Origin: Chrysopilus asiliformis | Taxonomy: Eukaryota > Arthropoda > Insecta > Diptera > Rhagionidae | DNA: 64,000 nucleotides | Assembly (NCBI GenBank): GCA_964034945.1 | Contig: OZ035961.1 | Coordinates: forward strand, 31,522,184-31,586,183 | Direction of reading: 5' to 3' | Shown here: positions 1 through 10,403 of the stretch, in pieces | Layout: each line of letters starts with the position of its first letter | Position numbering within the stretch: the stretch's first letter is position 1 | The notes under the pieces: generated by a model | Databases searched by the model: none | What the model was told of the DNA's origin: nothing | What the model saw: the letters and a program-made list of their open reading frames with translations, nothing else | Position numbers and translations under genes: made by a program

Positions 1-142
1 ATTTCTTGCATTTCTGCAAGACAGTCCCGTGCAGCCTAGATGGAATGTGTGTAAATAATTGGAATTACATTTATTACTTTTATTACATTTCGATTTGATT
101 TCCATGCGGCCGAAATCGAATGTGTAAACGGACCCTAAAGAG

Positions 143-177
143 TATCGATACCTATATCGACACCGAAAGTATCGATA
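143..177 (+). promoter_or_regulatory. Pair of DRE-type motifs upstream of Ets97D
   Basis: Two exact copies of the palindrome TATCGATA lie at 143-150 and 170-177, 27 bp apart and about 140-170 bp before the predicted start codon at 313. In Drosophila this octamer (DRE) is bound by DREF and marks housekeeping and proliferation promoters, which suits a GABP-alpha-type gene. Position and motif are seen; binding is inferred. Bases 1-135 show no gene. Confidence 0.55.
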
Positions 178-312
178 CTAAAACCACACTAACAAAGGTA
201 TCGAATGTGTATTCGTATTTACTAGCTGTCATTTCCTGAAAGTTTACTGTTTGCAATTATTTTAATTTTTTATTGTTGCGAGTTAGTCGATTATTTTAGC
301 TACCGCTTTTAA

Positions 313-2300
313 ATGGCATTTGATAAAGTTTTTAATAATCTCAACATAAAAATGGAGACACCCGACTTAGGAGATTCTCTTTCCGACGATATTCGATTCG
401 AAGGTGGTGGTGCTTTAGGTAGAAAATTTTCGTAAAATAAAAACATTTCAATAAAACATTTAAATTATTGTTGAATCTCTAGGAATGATGGCAAACAATG
501 AGATATTTTCACAAGAAAATCTATTTGTTGATGACGGAGAAGATGAAAGTGAACCGGACGACATTATTATTTTACATATGGATATCCGGAAGCCCCTGAG
601 CACTTTACGGTAAAAAAATATTAACAAATATTTTACAACCTTGGGTTTCAGTTTATAGTCTTCTTCTTTAGATCGCTTTTGGAGCAAAAAATTGGCATGG
701 ATTTAAAAAAGTACAAATTTTGGTTGCAAGACGCTCAAATGGTTTGTAGTTGAATTTCATTTTTAAGCGATTTTCCTCTATTTGTGATTAAAAATGTCTT
801 CGTAGCTTGAACCCCACAAGAATTTAGTAGACCAGTGCGTTAAGGGCGAAGGGCTGGTTCAAATTAATGCACAGATTCAAACGATCGGTGAAAGGATTAA
901 TATTGTTGATGTGCTTAAACCAACAGAAGCAGCATTAGGTAAAAGTGGAAACATTTTTTCTTCAGTGATTGTTAGATTAACAGAATAACACTATTTAGCT
1001 GCCCTTGGATCAAAAGTCGAAGAACCGGATCCTACAAAACAGGAAGATAGTCAACATATTATTGATGAAAATACAAATTCAAATGCACTCTCGATGGAAG
1101 ATGAAAGCGATCGAGATGATCAAATTATCAATTGGGTATTGGATAGTAAATTTAAGAAAGATCAAGCCAGATTAAAAATACCCGATGATCCAAATGAATG
1201 GTACTTTATCGCTAATTCGTTTTTTATTTGTTAATTTTTTTATTTGAATTCAGGACCTGTGCCCAGGTGAAACATTGGTTGCAATGGGCTGTGAGGCAAT
1301 TTAATTTGGTAAGTTTTTAGGTTATAACTAGATTGTATATGGACAATTAGTTTCTGTACTCAAACTTTGAACGAACAAACATTTTTTCAAATCTTTTGAT
1401 GATTGAAAATTTAAGGCATTTTTAATATAAATTTTTTGCAGTCGCAAATTCGGCTTAACGATTGGAATGTTACTGGCAAGGAACTTTGTCAATTAACAAT
1501 GGAAGGTAAGAAATCTAAAATCTCAAAAAGTTCTTCCATTTCACTCATTAAACTTCTTATAGAATTCCGTCAAAAGGTTCCAAACGACCCGGGCAATGTT
1601 TTTTGGACGCATCTAGAATTATTGCGAAAATGTAAATTCGTAACTGTGATACAAAAAGGTGGGGACGACGACGATGATATTGATGATGATTCACCGACAA
1701 TATTACGGCGTAATCCGAAAGCGTTCAAGAAAACAATGACGACGGTAGTCAAGCAAATCGGTAGGATTTGAATTGTAGAAAATTTTTCTCTAATTATAAT
1801 TATTGGTTGTATTAAATTTCAAGCGGGCCCAATAACACACTGGGAAACGCCCAGTCCACGATCGGGAAATAACGGTCAAATTCAATTGTGGCAATTTCTA
1901 CTCGATATCCTCACAGATCGTGTCCACAGAGATATCATTCAATGGATGGGAGCAGAGGGTGAATTTAAATTAATAAATCCCGAGCGTGTGGCTCAATTGT
2001 GGGGTGAGCGAAAGAATAAACCGACGATGAACTACGAAAAGCTGTCGAGAGCGTTACGATATTATTATGATGGTGATATGATATCGAAAGTTCACGGGAA
2101 GAGGTAAATTTAATTTCAATTTAATTTTATAAACTTTACGTAGCAACTCTAAATTTTGCAGGTTTGTTTATAAATTTGTTTGTGATTTGAAACAATTGAT
2201 TGGATATAATGCTTATGAATTATCGGCAATGGTGAATGAAATTGATGAGGCACATTATTTCGATCGAATCTCTGAGAGACTGAATATTTTTACAGTTTGA
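313..2300 (+). CDS. Ets97D: GABP-alpha / Ets97D ETS-domain transcription factor, 10 exons, complete
   Basis: This is the DNA-binding subunit of the GA-binding protein and acts in the nucleus on GGAA sites. Coding exons are 313-418, 483-609, 672-741, 806-938, 999-1200, 1254-1308, 1442-1505, 1563-1760, 1824-2103 and 2162-2300. All introns are GT-AG and the phases join into 1374 nt, 457 residues plus TGA, close to vertebrate GABPA (about 454). Domains in order are an OST ubiquitin-like domain (about residues 60-145), a PNT/SAM domain (about 197-290, with HWLQW and [10 protein letters not shown]) and an ETS domain (about 338-425, with [28 protein letters not shown] and GKRFVYKF). The invariant ETS recognition-helix arginines (RALRYYY) are intact. 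A second in-frame Met at codon 14 (352) has the better AAAAATG context and may be the real start. The introns are only 49-133 bp, unlike the huge introns of the neighbouring filamin gene. Confidence 0.93.
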
Positions 2301-2507
2301 TGCTGTAAAAAATTGGTCTGTACATATTAACAATAGTTTTTTTTTTTTAGATTGTGTGTAAATCATTATTTTGAGATTTTTTTGGTATATTTGTGTAAAT
2401 ATATTTTTATAAGAATTAAAAATATTTGATGTAATTCTTTCATTCTGTCCATGAAATCTTTTCCTAGTCGTTTTCTGTTTCCACCTATCTTTCGTTTTCA
2501 CTTATGG

Positions 2508-2513
2508 AATAAA
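2508..2513 (+). terminator. Polyadenylation signal of Ets97D
   Basis: A canonical AATAAA lies 208 bp after the Ets97D stop codon, just before a MITE insertion at 2540. It is the first AATAAA I see downstream of the gene. Confidence 0.6.
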
Positions 2514-2539
2514 AGCTTTCAAGAATTCTTAATTACTTA

Positions 2540-2903
2540 GTGCGGTATTACACACGGCAACTTTCGGGCTTATTTAAGCCGATTTTCGGGAGAAACGACT
2601 GCGGAGGGAAAAGTTGCCACTCGAAATCATGGCTTATCGACAATCTGCATACATGCAAAGCATGTGAACCGGTTTGGGAAAAGTAGTAGGCAGAAATCAT
2701 TTTCGTTCTGACCGTCAGCGGGTAAAGATCTTGGGAAGTATATGAGCAGCAGCAATTTCAATGGTTTGAGTTCACACACACACACATGTAAACTTGTGTA
2801 GCATATGCAAACAGGATTGGCTTATTCAAGCCACAAATGTAAGCACATTGCCTTATTAAGCCCAAAAGTTGCCGGCTTAAATAAGCCAAGTGTAATACCG
2901 GAC
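2540..2903. mobile_element. Harbinger-like MITE, copy 1 (364 bp)
   Basis: Terminal inverted repeats start GTGCGGTATTACAC on the left and GTCCGGTATTACAC on the right (reverse complement). The element is flanked by TTA at 2537-2539 and 2904-2906. A 3-bp TTA/TAA duplication with such repeats is typical of PIF/Harbinger. The inside has no coding potential. A closely related copy lies at 11274-11646 in a filamin intron. It sits about 25 bp beyond the Ets97D polyadenylation signal. Confidence 0.8.
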
Positions 2904-4032
2904 TTACTGGCTTCCAATTTTTTCAGTTAACGTTCCCGTAAATGTCAATCAATACTCAATAGACATTCTATTATGATTCTATTAAATTATTAACGTAATG
3001 TGGTATTAGTAGGGATTATGCCGCAGGTGACAAATTTACTTCATTCGTACGAAGCAATCAATTTTGCCCATGTTTAAGCCCAAAAAAACTTAAGAAAAGT
3101 TACATCTGCCAGGAGCCAAAGGTCAAATACTATAAATGAGGACAGACAAAATTTTTATTCAAAAAAATCCATTTGATATGTAGAACGGTTATGTGAAATC
3201 ATATTCTAAACACATTTTGCTTCAATAATTTTTTCGATGTTTTTGAGAAAATTGCAAAAAATTGATTCATTTGTTTGAGGGACGGGGGAAGGAATGGTAT
3301 TGTTTTTGCCCGTTTAAGAACTTAGCTTTGCTAAGTCCATTAAATTTACCTAACATTAAAACATTAAAAAAAATCCCAATTGCAAGGTGGGGAGCAAGTG
3401 CTCCTCCTTGTCCCTTTCCCTCTTCCAACGCCCATGAGTATCGAATAGGAGTGAAATGCAGCGGATTCAAGAATACAAATTGCGTTCAATCGAAGAGAAA
3501 TCGAACAAACTAACGCAACTTGGGATTCCAGAACAAGGGTAATAAACACGCAACACTAGATCGAAGCATTCTTTGACCTTGATTATACACGGACTCAGTG
3601 AACCGCCTACTTGAACCTTTTGTGATTAATAGGAGTCCGACCGAAGGTCCGTTTTTTCTTAACTTTCGGCCGAAGCCGAAGCTTAAGGTTTGCATAAAAG
3701 CTGAGATAAATGTTTCTGAGATAAATGTAAGGGAAAAGTAATTGCGGTTCTATTAAAATAATTTTTTTGTCGTTAAAAATAATAGAAAAATTTGAAAATT
3801 TACAAAATCAAAATACAAACAATTGCAATCAATAATATGTTAAAGGAAATTTTGCTAACATTGGGGAAAAGTTTTTTTAAAAATCTTAAAAATTGTGATA
3901 TTCAGTTAATTGAAAACGAAAAACTTGAGTTTTCCCACAGCACGCTTTTACAAATGTTTGAAAACACTTGTTTTAAAAAAAAAAATTACATATTTAATTG
4001 CAATAAAACTTGCAACAGCATCTAAAAAAAAT

Positions 4033-4265
4033 ATCAGTGGTGATCAACACAAAACTTTCCTCTGCAATATTTAGTTTTGGAAAAAATATGTAAATAAATA
4101 TGTAAATAATTTCTTTTGAATATCTCGAGAACTGTTAAAGATACGTAAAGCAGTTAAAGGAAAAAATGCAGAAAAATTTACTTTCTGGTATATGTGCATT
4201 TTTTCTCAAAAGCGCATAGGTTTCGAGAAATTTTCAACATTGTATTTTTCAAAAAAAAAAAAATT
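4033..4265. repeat. Interspersed repeat family R2, copy 1
   Basis: This block contains GTGATCAACACAA, a CTTTCCTCTGCAATATTTA stretch and a later TGCATTTTTTC stretch. It matches 34603-34860 in the same order and orientation. The 34.6-kb copy carries an extra inverted-repeat insertion that is absent here, so this copy is the empty site. The family is not identified. Confidence 0.6.
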
Positions 4266-4690
4266 CAAAGGAATTTTTTTAGCTAACGCTCTCCGTCATG
4301 AATACAATACTTTCCCTCTATAGCAGAGGAAAATAAAAATATGTAAATCTCACGAGGAAAATAAATTTCCTCTAATTTTCTGCAATTTTTTTTAGGTCTC
4401 ATAAATTTTGCCTATTTTTATGTTGTGCCACAAAATGTCTCGCGGAGACAGCATTTTCCAAGACATTTCTAATTTCTTGAACAAAAATGTACGAAAAAAT
4501 CCTGTTTAGTATCATTTTAAGACGAAATACCCTGAAAAATTTTCTGGCCAAATATTTCGAATTGAAGAGGAGTTTTCACTGGCAAATAAATCATTTTCTA
4601 TGATTCGCCGTTGACCAAATAAATTTTTTTTGGGAAACTTGAGTTTCAAAAAAAAAACTTACGCCAAATTTTTGTTTTCATTGCATTTTT

Positions 4691-4990
4691 ATACCCGTAT
4701 GGTGAAACCAAAGGGTATATTAGATTTGCCTTACCGTTTGTAACGCCAAGATCCCGTCATCACACAAAAAAAAAATGAATTACACCAGTGTGTTTGAATG
4801 ATAAAAAAAGTCTTGAAATTTTGCACAGATTCGTTTTTCGTAAAATGCAAGGCTAAGTTCGTTATTGGGTAAAAAATTACCGTACCCGCCATACGAACGA
4901 AAACGATTTTTGCGAATATCTCAAAAACGGTGCATCTTATCAAAAAAGTCCAAAAACAAAAGTTGCCAGATTGGCAATTATTGGCAATTA
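4691..4990. repeat. Interspersed repeat family R1, copy a
   Basis: It starts with CCGTATGGTGAAACCAAAGG and contains GCAAGGCTAAGTTCG and AAAACGGTGCATCTTATC. These blocks recur in order at 27350-27935, 45527-46400 (split by an insertion) and in part at 22435-22900. No open frame explains the conservation, so it is probably a dispersed transposon fragment of unknown class. Confidence 0.65.
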
Positions 4991-5382
4991 TAGCTTTTGT
5001 TATGTTTTACAGTTCACTTGCACCTTCGGCTTTGGCCAAATCTTCGGCCACCTTCGGTCAAAAAACTGAAATTTTTAGCTTGGATTTGCTTTTTCGTGTT
5101 GTCGTTCCCATCTCAGATTTTTTTCAAATTGGAGGGTGGGCTTTTAGCGCTGCGGCGTATTTTTAGACGGAGAGGGGGTCTGCGAAAATGGGACACAGTG
5201 AAAAAAGACGGAAGGGGAGAGTCTAAAAGAGACAAATTTTGCATCCTGACGACATTTTTTCGTGACAATAATCGCTTCCCATTACTTTTCTACAGATTTT
5301 CCACTATTTATTTAATGAAGCTGCCGGGAACCCAAATAAAACACAACTCTTGTTTTATTAAATAGCTATATATTTTATAGTA

Positions 5383-5388
5383 TTTATT
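5383..5388 (-). terminator. Candidate filamin polyadenylation signal
   Basis: AATAAA on the minus strand lies about 490 bp beyond the filamin stop codon; a second copy is at 5354-5359. Weaker ATTAAA variants lie closer to the stop (around 5780 and 5824), so the true site is uncertain. Confidence 0.35.
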
Positions 5389-5874
5389 TTATAGGGATAA
5401 CATAAAATTATGTAAAACATAAATATTTATCTAAAAAATAATGGATAGATATAACAATAAAAGGAAAATAATCAATATATTTATAATAATAAATTTGTTA
5501 ATTGGCTTCTGTGACCTTGATTGGCTTTTCTGTTGGATAAATTTATGAACATTTTTTTATATTCTTAATATATACATATCGATTGAGTAATTAGTCTAGG
5601 TCACAACAAAATGAGAAGCAATTAAATGAAATGCGTAAAGGATATAAGGACATAAAAAATTAAAAAAAAGAAAAAGAAAATGTAATAATAATCGTAATAT
5701 TAACACAATCGAAAACTTTATAATTCAAGAATTGTTTTGGAAATCTTTTTTTTTTTGTGTGTGTGTAATTATTTATATTTAGTTTAATGAAATTTTAAAT
5801 TTCTTGTTTGATATTTCTTTAAGTTTAATAAGGAAAAAATTGAAGAAAGATAGAAATGGATAAAAGAAGGAGAA

Positions 5875-8800
5875 CTAAACATCGATTTTGAATGGAGATC
5901 CAGGAATATGATCGTCACCCCATTTTACAATTAAAATGTATTCACCGCGATCGCGTACTAAATAATTAACTTGATAATTGTTACGTCCCGTGTGCTTAAT
6001 AAAAACTTCATCGCATGGCCCCTTTGGTCCGTAGATGCCAACATATAAAATATTGTTGCCTAGAATTAGTAAAATTCGTTAGAAATTATGTTGAAAGATT
6101 TTCATTTGTTTTAAAATAAATACCAGCATCACCAGCGTTTAATGTGAATTGATTTTGTTTGCCTAGATATGCCTTTTTCAGGCCCATGCCCTTTGATTGA
6201 ACTTTAGTAGCGTCCGACTTGAAGTGGGGCATAACAATTCCGACATGTTTACCACTCTTGGATACTTTCGAGATAGTTTCAACGATAACAGATGAGGTTT
6301 CCTGTGCACCCTCGTCAGCTAACTTCTCACCTGTGCATTTAGAAAATGTATGATCAATAATAGGATTCTGGAGCAATAGCGAAAATGCGATCTTACCTCG
6401 GCATAAAATCTTGAATGGGGATCCAACGATGTGCATATTGTTGTATTTGATAGATGCGTAGTAATCGCCTGGCAACAGCGGAGTATATCTAACCTTGTAG
6501 CCCTCTTCGACTTCTGTGCAGTCCATTGATACCTTCGAAGGACCATCCATAGTAACAGCCAGCGTTCCTGCACCGGAATTGCATGTATTGATAATGAAAT
6601 CGGCCTTGTGACCCGTTTTGACTTCCTCCAAGCCATTGCCGCTAGCATGGACTGCGGCTGGATCGGCAACATCCTTACCGACCTTGACTCTGAACGGTGA
6701 TCCGGGAATGTGGACACCATTGAGCTTGGTATGGATGCTGTGGATACCATTTTCGCGCGGATAGAAGCGAATCGAGTACATTTCAGCGTCGATTAGCTGA
6801 ATGAAGCAATCATCCTCTGTGTTTGACGGTGCCACGATTTTGGCGTCGAGTTCGCCTTTAGCGCCGTTCCTTCGGACCATGAACTGGGCTGGGGTATCAG
6901 CCTGAATCCCTCCCTGTGGGAACTGTTGGACTTCGAGTTTGTGGGCATCACCAACGGCTGGAGAAACGTAAACTTTGTACGGTGAGTCGGGTATGTGACG
7001 ATCGCCGAACTTGATTCCGATGCGGTACTCGCCTGGCTCGGTAACTTTGTACGAAACGTTGCAGGAACCGTCCAAGCGATCTTTGAATTCGATATCGGCC
7101 TTGCTTGGCCCTTCAACAGAAATGGCCAGCGATCCGCTGCCAGCTTCCCGAGTCCAGACGTTGAATTCGGCAGGGAAGCCAACTTCGCCCCTTTCGAGAC
7201 CAGTTCCACCGGCCTTCACCAAATGTGCACCGAAGTCTCTCAATGGACCAACGGTGAATTGGAAAGGTGATCCAGGGATGTGCATCTCCTTGTAGCGCAC
7301 CGAGACGGTGTGAATTCCCAATTCCTTAGGAACGAAGTGAACAGCGTAGAGGCCATCTTCGACTTCATTGATCTCTGCGTCTTCGGTGATATCACCAGGG
7401 GAGGTGACACGGGCTGCGAGATCGAAGGATGTGATGCCGGGCATCTTGAATGTGAGTTTGCATTCGCTTCCGACCTCAGTAACTGGCACGGCGTCACGTT
7501 GTTTCTGGATCTTCTCACGCTGACGATTGGAACCTTCGCCGCTAACCTTCACGGTGAAGGGAGATCCTTCTACGTGATGATCAGCGAACTTCAAGTTGAT
7601 GATATAGTAACCTGGCTCGGTTGGCTTATAGGATATATCTAATGTTCCGTCTTCCTTGTCGTTGCAGACGATTTCCGCTTTGCTTGGACCTTCAATGGAC
7701 AAAGACAGACCACCGAAGCCAGCGTTGCGGGTATCAACCACGAAGTGATTCTCAGCATGTGTCTTGGCTTGTTTTAAGCCTATACCTGATACCGTGACTT
7801 TCTTCGCATCGCCAACCTGTTACAAGTAGATTTTCAAATGGTTAATGTATTCAAAATATTCTATTCTTGTAAATATTTTTACCTCACGCTCAGCGACGTT
7901 GACTTTGAAGGGCGAATTTTGAATATGTTTGCCCATTCGCTTAACTGAAACCTGGTGCTCGCCAGTCTCACGGGGGGTAAAGGAAATACCTATATTTCCG
8001 CTTGGCATTCGTTTTAAGAAACATGGCTCTTCCAATCCACTTGGGGCCTATCATAAAAAAACGTTTAAAAACTTTTAAAAATGAAATTCAAATTCAAACT
8101 CACTTGAATTGAAGCATTCAATGAGCGTAAATCAGCATCGGTGATAGCTCCTGGTAGTGTGACCTCAGAGCAGGAACCAACGGAAATTTGGTTACGTTTG
8201 CGACCTTCACCAGTAATTTTTGCGAAAAACGGAGATCCCTTGATGTTTTTGTCACCGAAACGAACGGAGATCTTGTATTCTCCTGGTGCTGTTGGCAAGT
8301 AAGTTACCGAAACAGTTCCGTCTTTGTTGTCGTGATATGAAATCTAAATTATAGAAAATTCGTTAATATTCGGTTGAAAATTTAAAGCAAGGAGGGTAAG
8401 CGGCAAGGGCGATGGTCAAAATTTGTAATTCCGCCAATGATTAAGCCTGGCTTAGTATATCGTAGGATAGAACAAAAAAATGTCTGTGACTTAGGGTCTG
8501 GTCTGTGGGATCGATACGATATCCTGTTTCCAAAAATCCCATTTTATCAAAATCCCGTTTTTTAAAAAAATCCGGTTTTTTTAAATCTCGTTTTTCAAAA
8601 TCCCGTTTTTAGTGTATCCCGTGGAAAATTAGAGAAACGGGATTTTTTAGGTCATTCAAAAAAATAAAACAAATAAAAATTTTACAATATTTAATCAGAG
8701 TTATTTATTGTACATAAATTTTAAGATTATAAACAAACTAATTTAAAGCTATATTGTAAGCAATATTTTTAAGAAAATCTATTTTTGGCGATAAATTCAT

Positions 8801-10403
8801 GGAGACTTTTTGTGGGGTATTATTTTATAATGGACTTTTCTTGTCGTGATTTAAGTTGCAATTAAAAATGTTCGACAATATTGGATCTGAAATTTAAACA
8901 GATTTTAATGGGCCATCAAATTATTTAGTTTTTAACGAAAAATTTCTTTAGTTTTATTCTACCGGTTAAATTTATTTTTTCTTTTGCAATGAAATTTTGA
9001 TGCCAATAAAATTGTGCTGTTTCAAAAATGTCTCCTATCCATATTTTATACAATTTCCTTCAGTTATTAGCCTGAAATAAGAAATTTAATTCTCGAACCG
9101 AAATCCTTTGCATCAAATGTCAATGTTGAATATGGCGGCTGATGGCATCAACTTTTTTTTCTTTTGTTTGCAAACCGGGGGCTTTGAGGTAACTCTAAGG
9201 GCAACCGGGTCGATTCTGTTCCCATCATACGCTTCTTCAAAGCGAAACTGGCATTCAGGCTCCACAACTAATCACTGTTTCGACCCGAAAACCATCAAAT
9301 GCTGTTCTATCGCCGCAGGATTTTCATGAACCGAATGTTGCCCCAAAGACGAACCGTCGATCACCAATTTCCCTACTAAAGCAATTGTGGCTTTGCAGAC
9401 GCATTATTAATCAGTGCGTCGTGCTCGTCACTTCTTACGCTTCTTGTACGCAGATGTGAATTATAGGTGTAAATTTTTAGTCCCGATTGCGTAAATTGCT
9501 GCATTTTAAAGTCGCAAAATCTCATGTACCCGTGCCTTTCGATGCTATTTAGGTTGTTTTTTCTCCGAAAAATGTCAATATAATAAACAATTGTTTTGAG
9601 AAGTTCATTGCGGTATTTTGGAATTGTAGTTACTAACCTCATTCAAACCTTTTATCAATGTCGTTTTAAAAGGCAAAAATTACTTTCATTAATCAGGCGC
9701 CTGATTAATGAAAGTAATTTTTGCCTTTTAAAACGGAATTTTAAAAAACTGGTATTTGAAAAATGGTATTTTAGAAAACGGGATTTTTTTACACGGTATT
9801 TTTAAAAACGGGATTTTGGAAAACAGGATTTTAAATACGAGATTATAAAAAACGGGATTTCGTACCCAATCCCTGGTCTGTCCATAAAAGATGTGATGCT
9901 AATTTTAGGCTTTTCGGATTTCTCGTCAGGTTTTTCACGATTTTTTGTATAAAGTTACGATGTGCAGCTCCTTCGCCGTCCAGATAAAACTCAAGAAATT
10001 ATAGAAAATAAAACAAAAATTAAACTTACATCAGCTTTGCTTGGTCCTTCCACAGCCAGTGAAAGTCCACCAGCTCCGGCTCCTTTAGTTGAGATGGTAA
10101 AGTGGCCAGGCTCACCGCAAACACCATGAGTTAGCCCAGGGCCATATGCAGTTACATAGCCGGAGGCAATCGAATCGACGTGGAATTTATAAGGGGACCC
10201 TAATATCAAATTTATAAGTAATCTTTCCAATTGTTTAATAATAGTTTAGTAAGATTAGTTACCTTGAACATGTTCACCATTGTATTTTACAACTAATTCG
10301 TGGATACCTTCTTCTTTTGGATCGTACTTAATCGAAACAGTACCATCTCGGTTGTCTTCAATAACTGGCTTGTCTACTTTACCGCTCGGCATTTTCACTT
10401 CAG
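5875..10403 (-). CDS. cher: Filamin C-terminal third: nine Ig repeats, hinge 2 and dimerisation repeat
   Basis: These seven exons (10403-10263 to 6059-5875) are shared by the long and short forms and encode 842 residues. The first repeat begins [13 protein letters not shown]. The 1420-nt exon 7816-6397 alone carries nearly five repeats. Exon 6330-6124 encodes hinge 2 ([14 protein letters not shown], then a Ser/Lys-rich stretch). The last repeat, from [12 protein letters not shown] to the stop, corresponds to the vertebrate dimerisation repeat. In vertebrate filamins this region binds integrin and other receptor tails, so the short form would keep scaffolding and dimerisation but not actin binding. 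The repeat before hinge 2 ends in ILCRG, with a cysteine I would not expect there. Confidence 0.93.

Larger units (their letters stand above)
2904..5874. other. Intergenic region between convergent Ets97D and filamin
   Basis: I see no gene here. It holds two interspersed-repeat copies (4033-4265 and 4691-4990), AT-rich simple DNA, and the filamin 3' untranslated region at its right end. The open frames near 3262-3549 and 4930-5365 show no recognisable protein. Confidence 0.6.

Noticed and set aside
1436..1771. An uninterrupted single-exon reading of the Ets97D PNT region
   Set aside because: The frame runs through an intron (1506-1562) whose removal gives the conserved PNT sequence and correct phase.
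6995..7642. Long plus-strand frames opposite the large filamin exon
   Set aside because: They are antisense to a clearly coding exon with Ig-filamin signatures on the minus strand, and their sequences show no domain.
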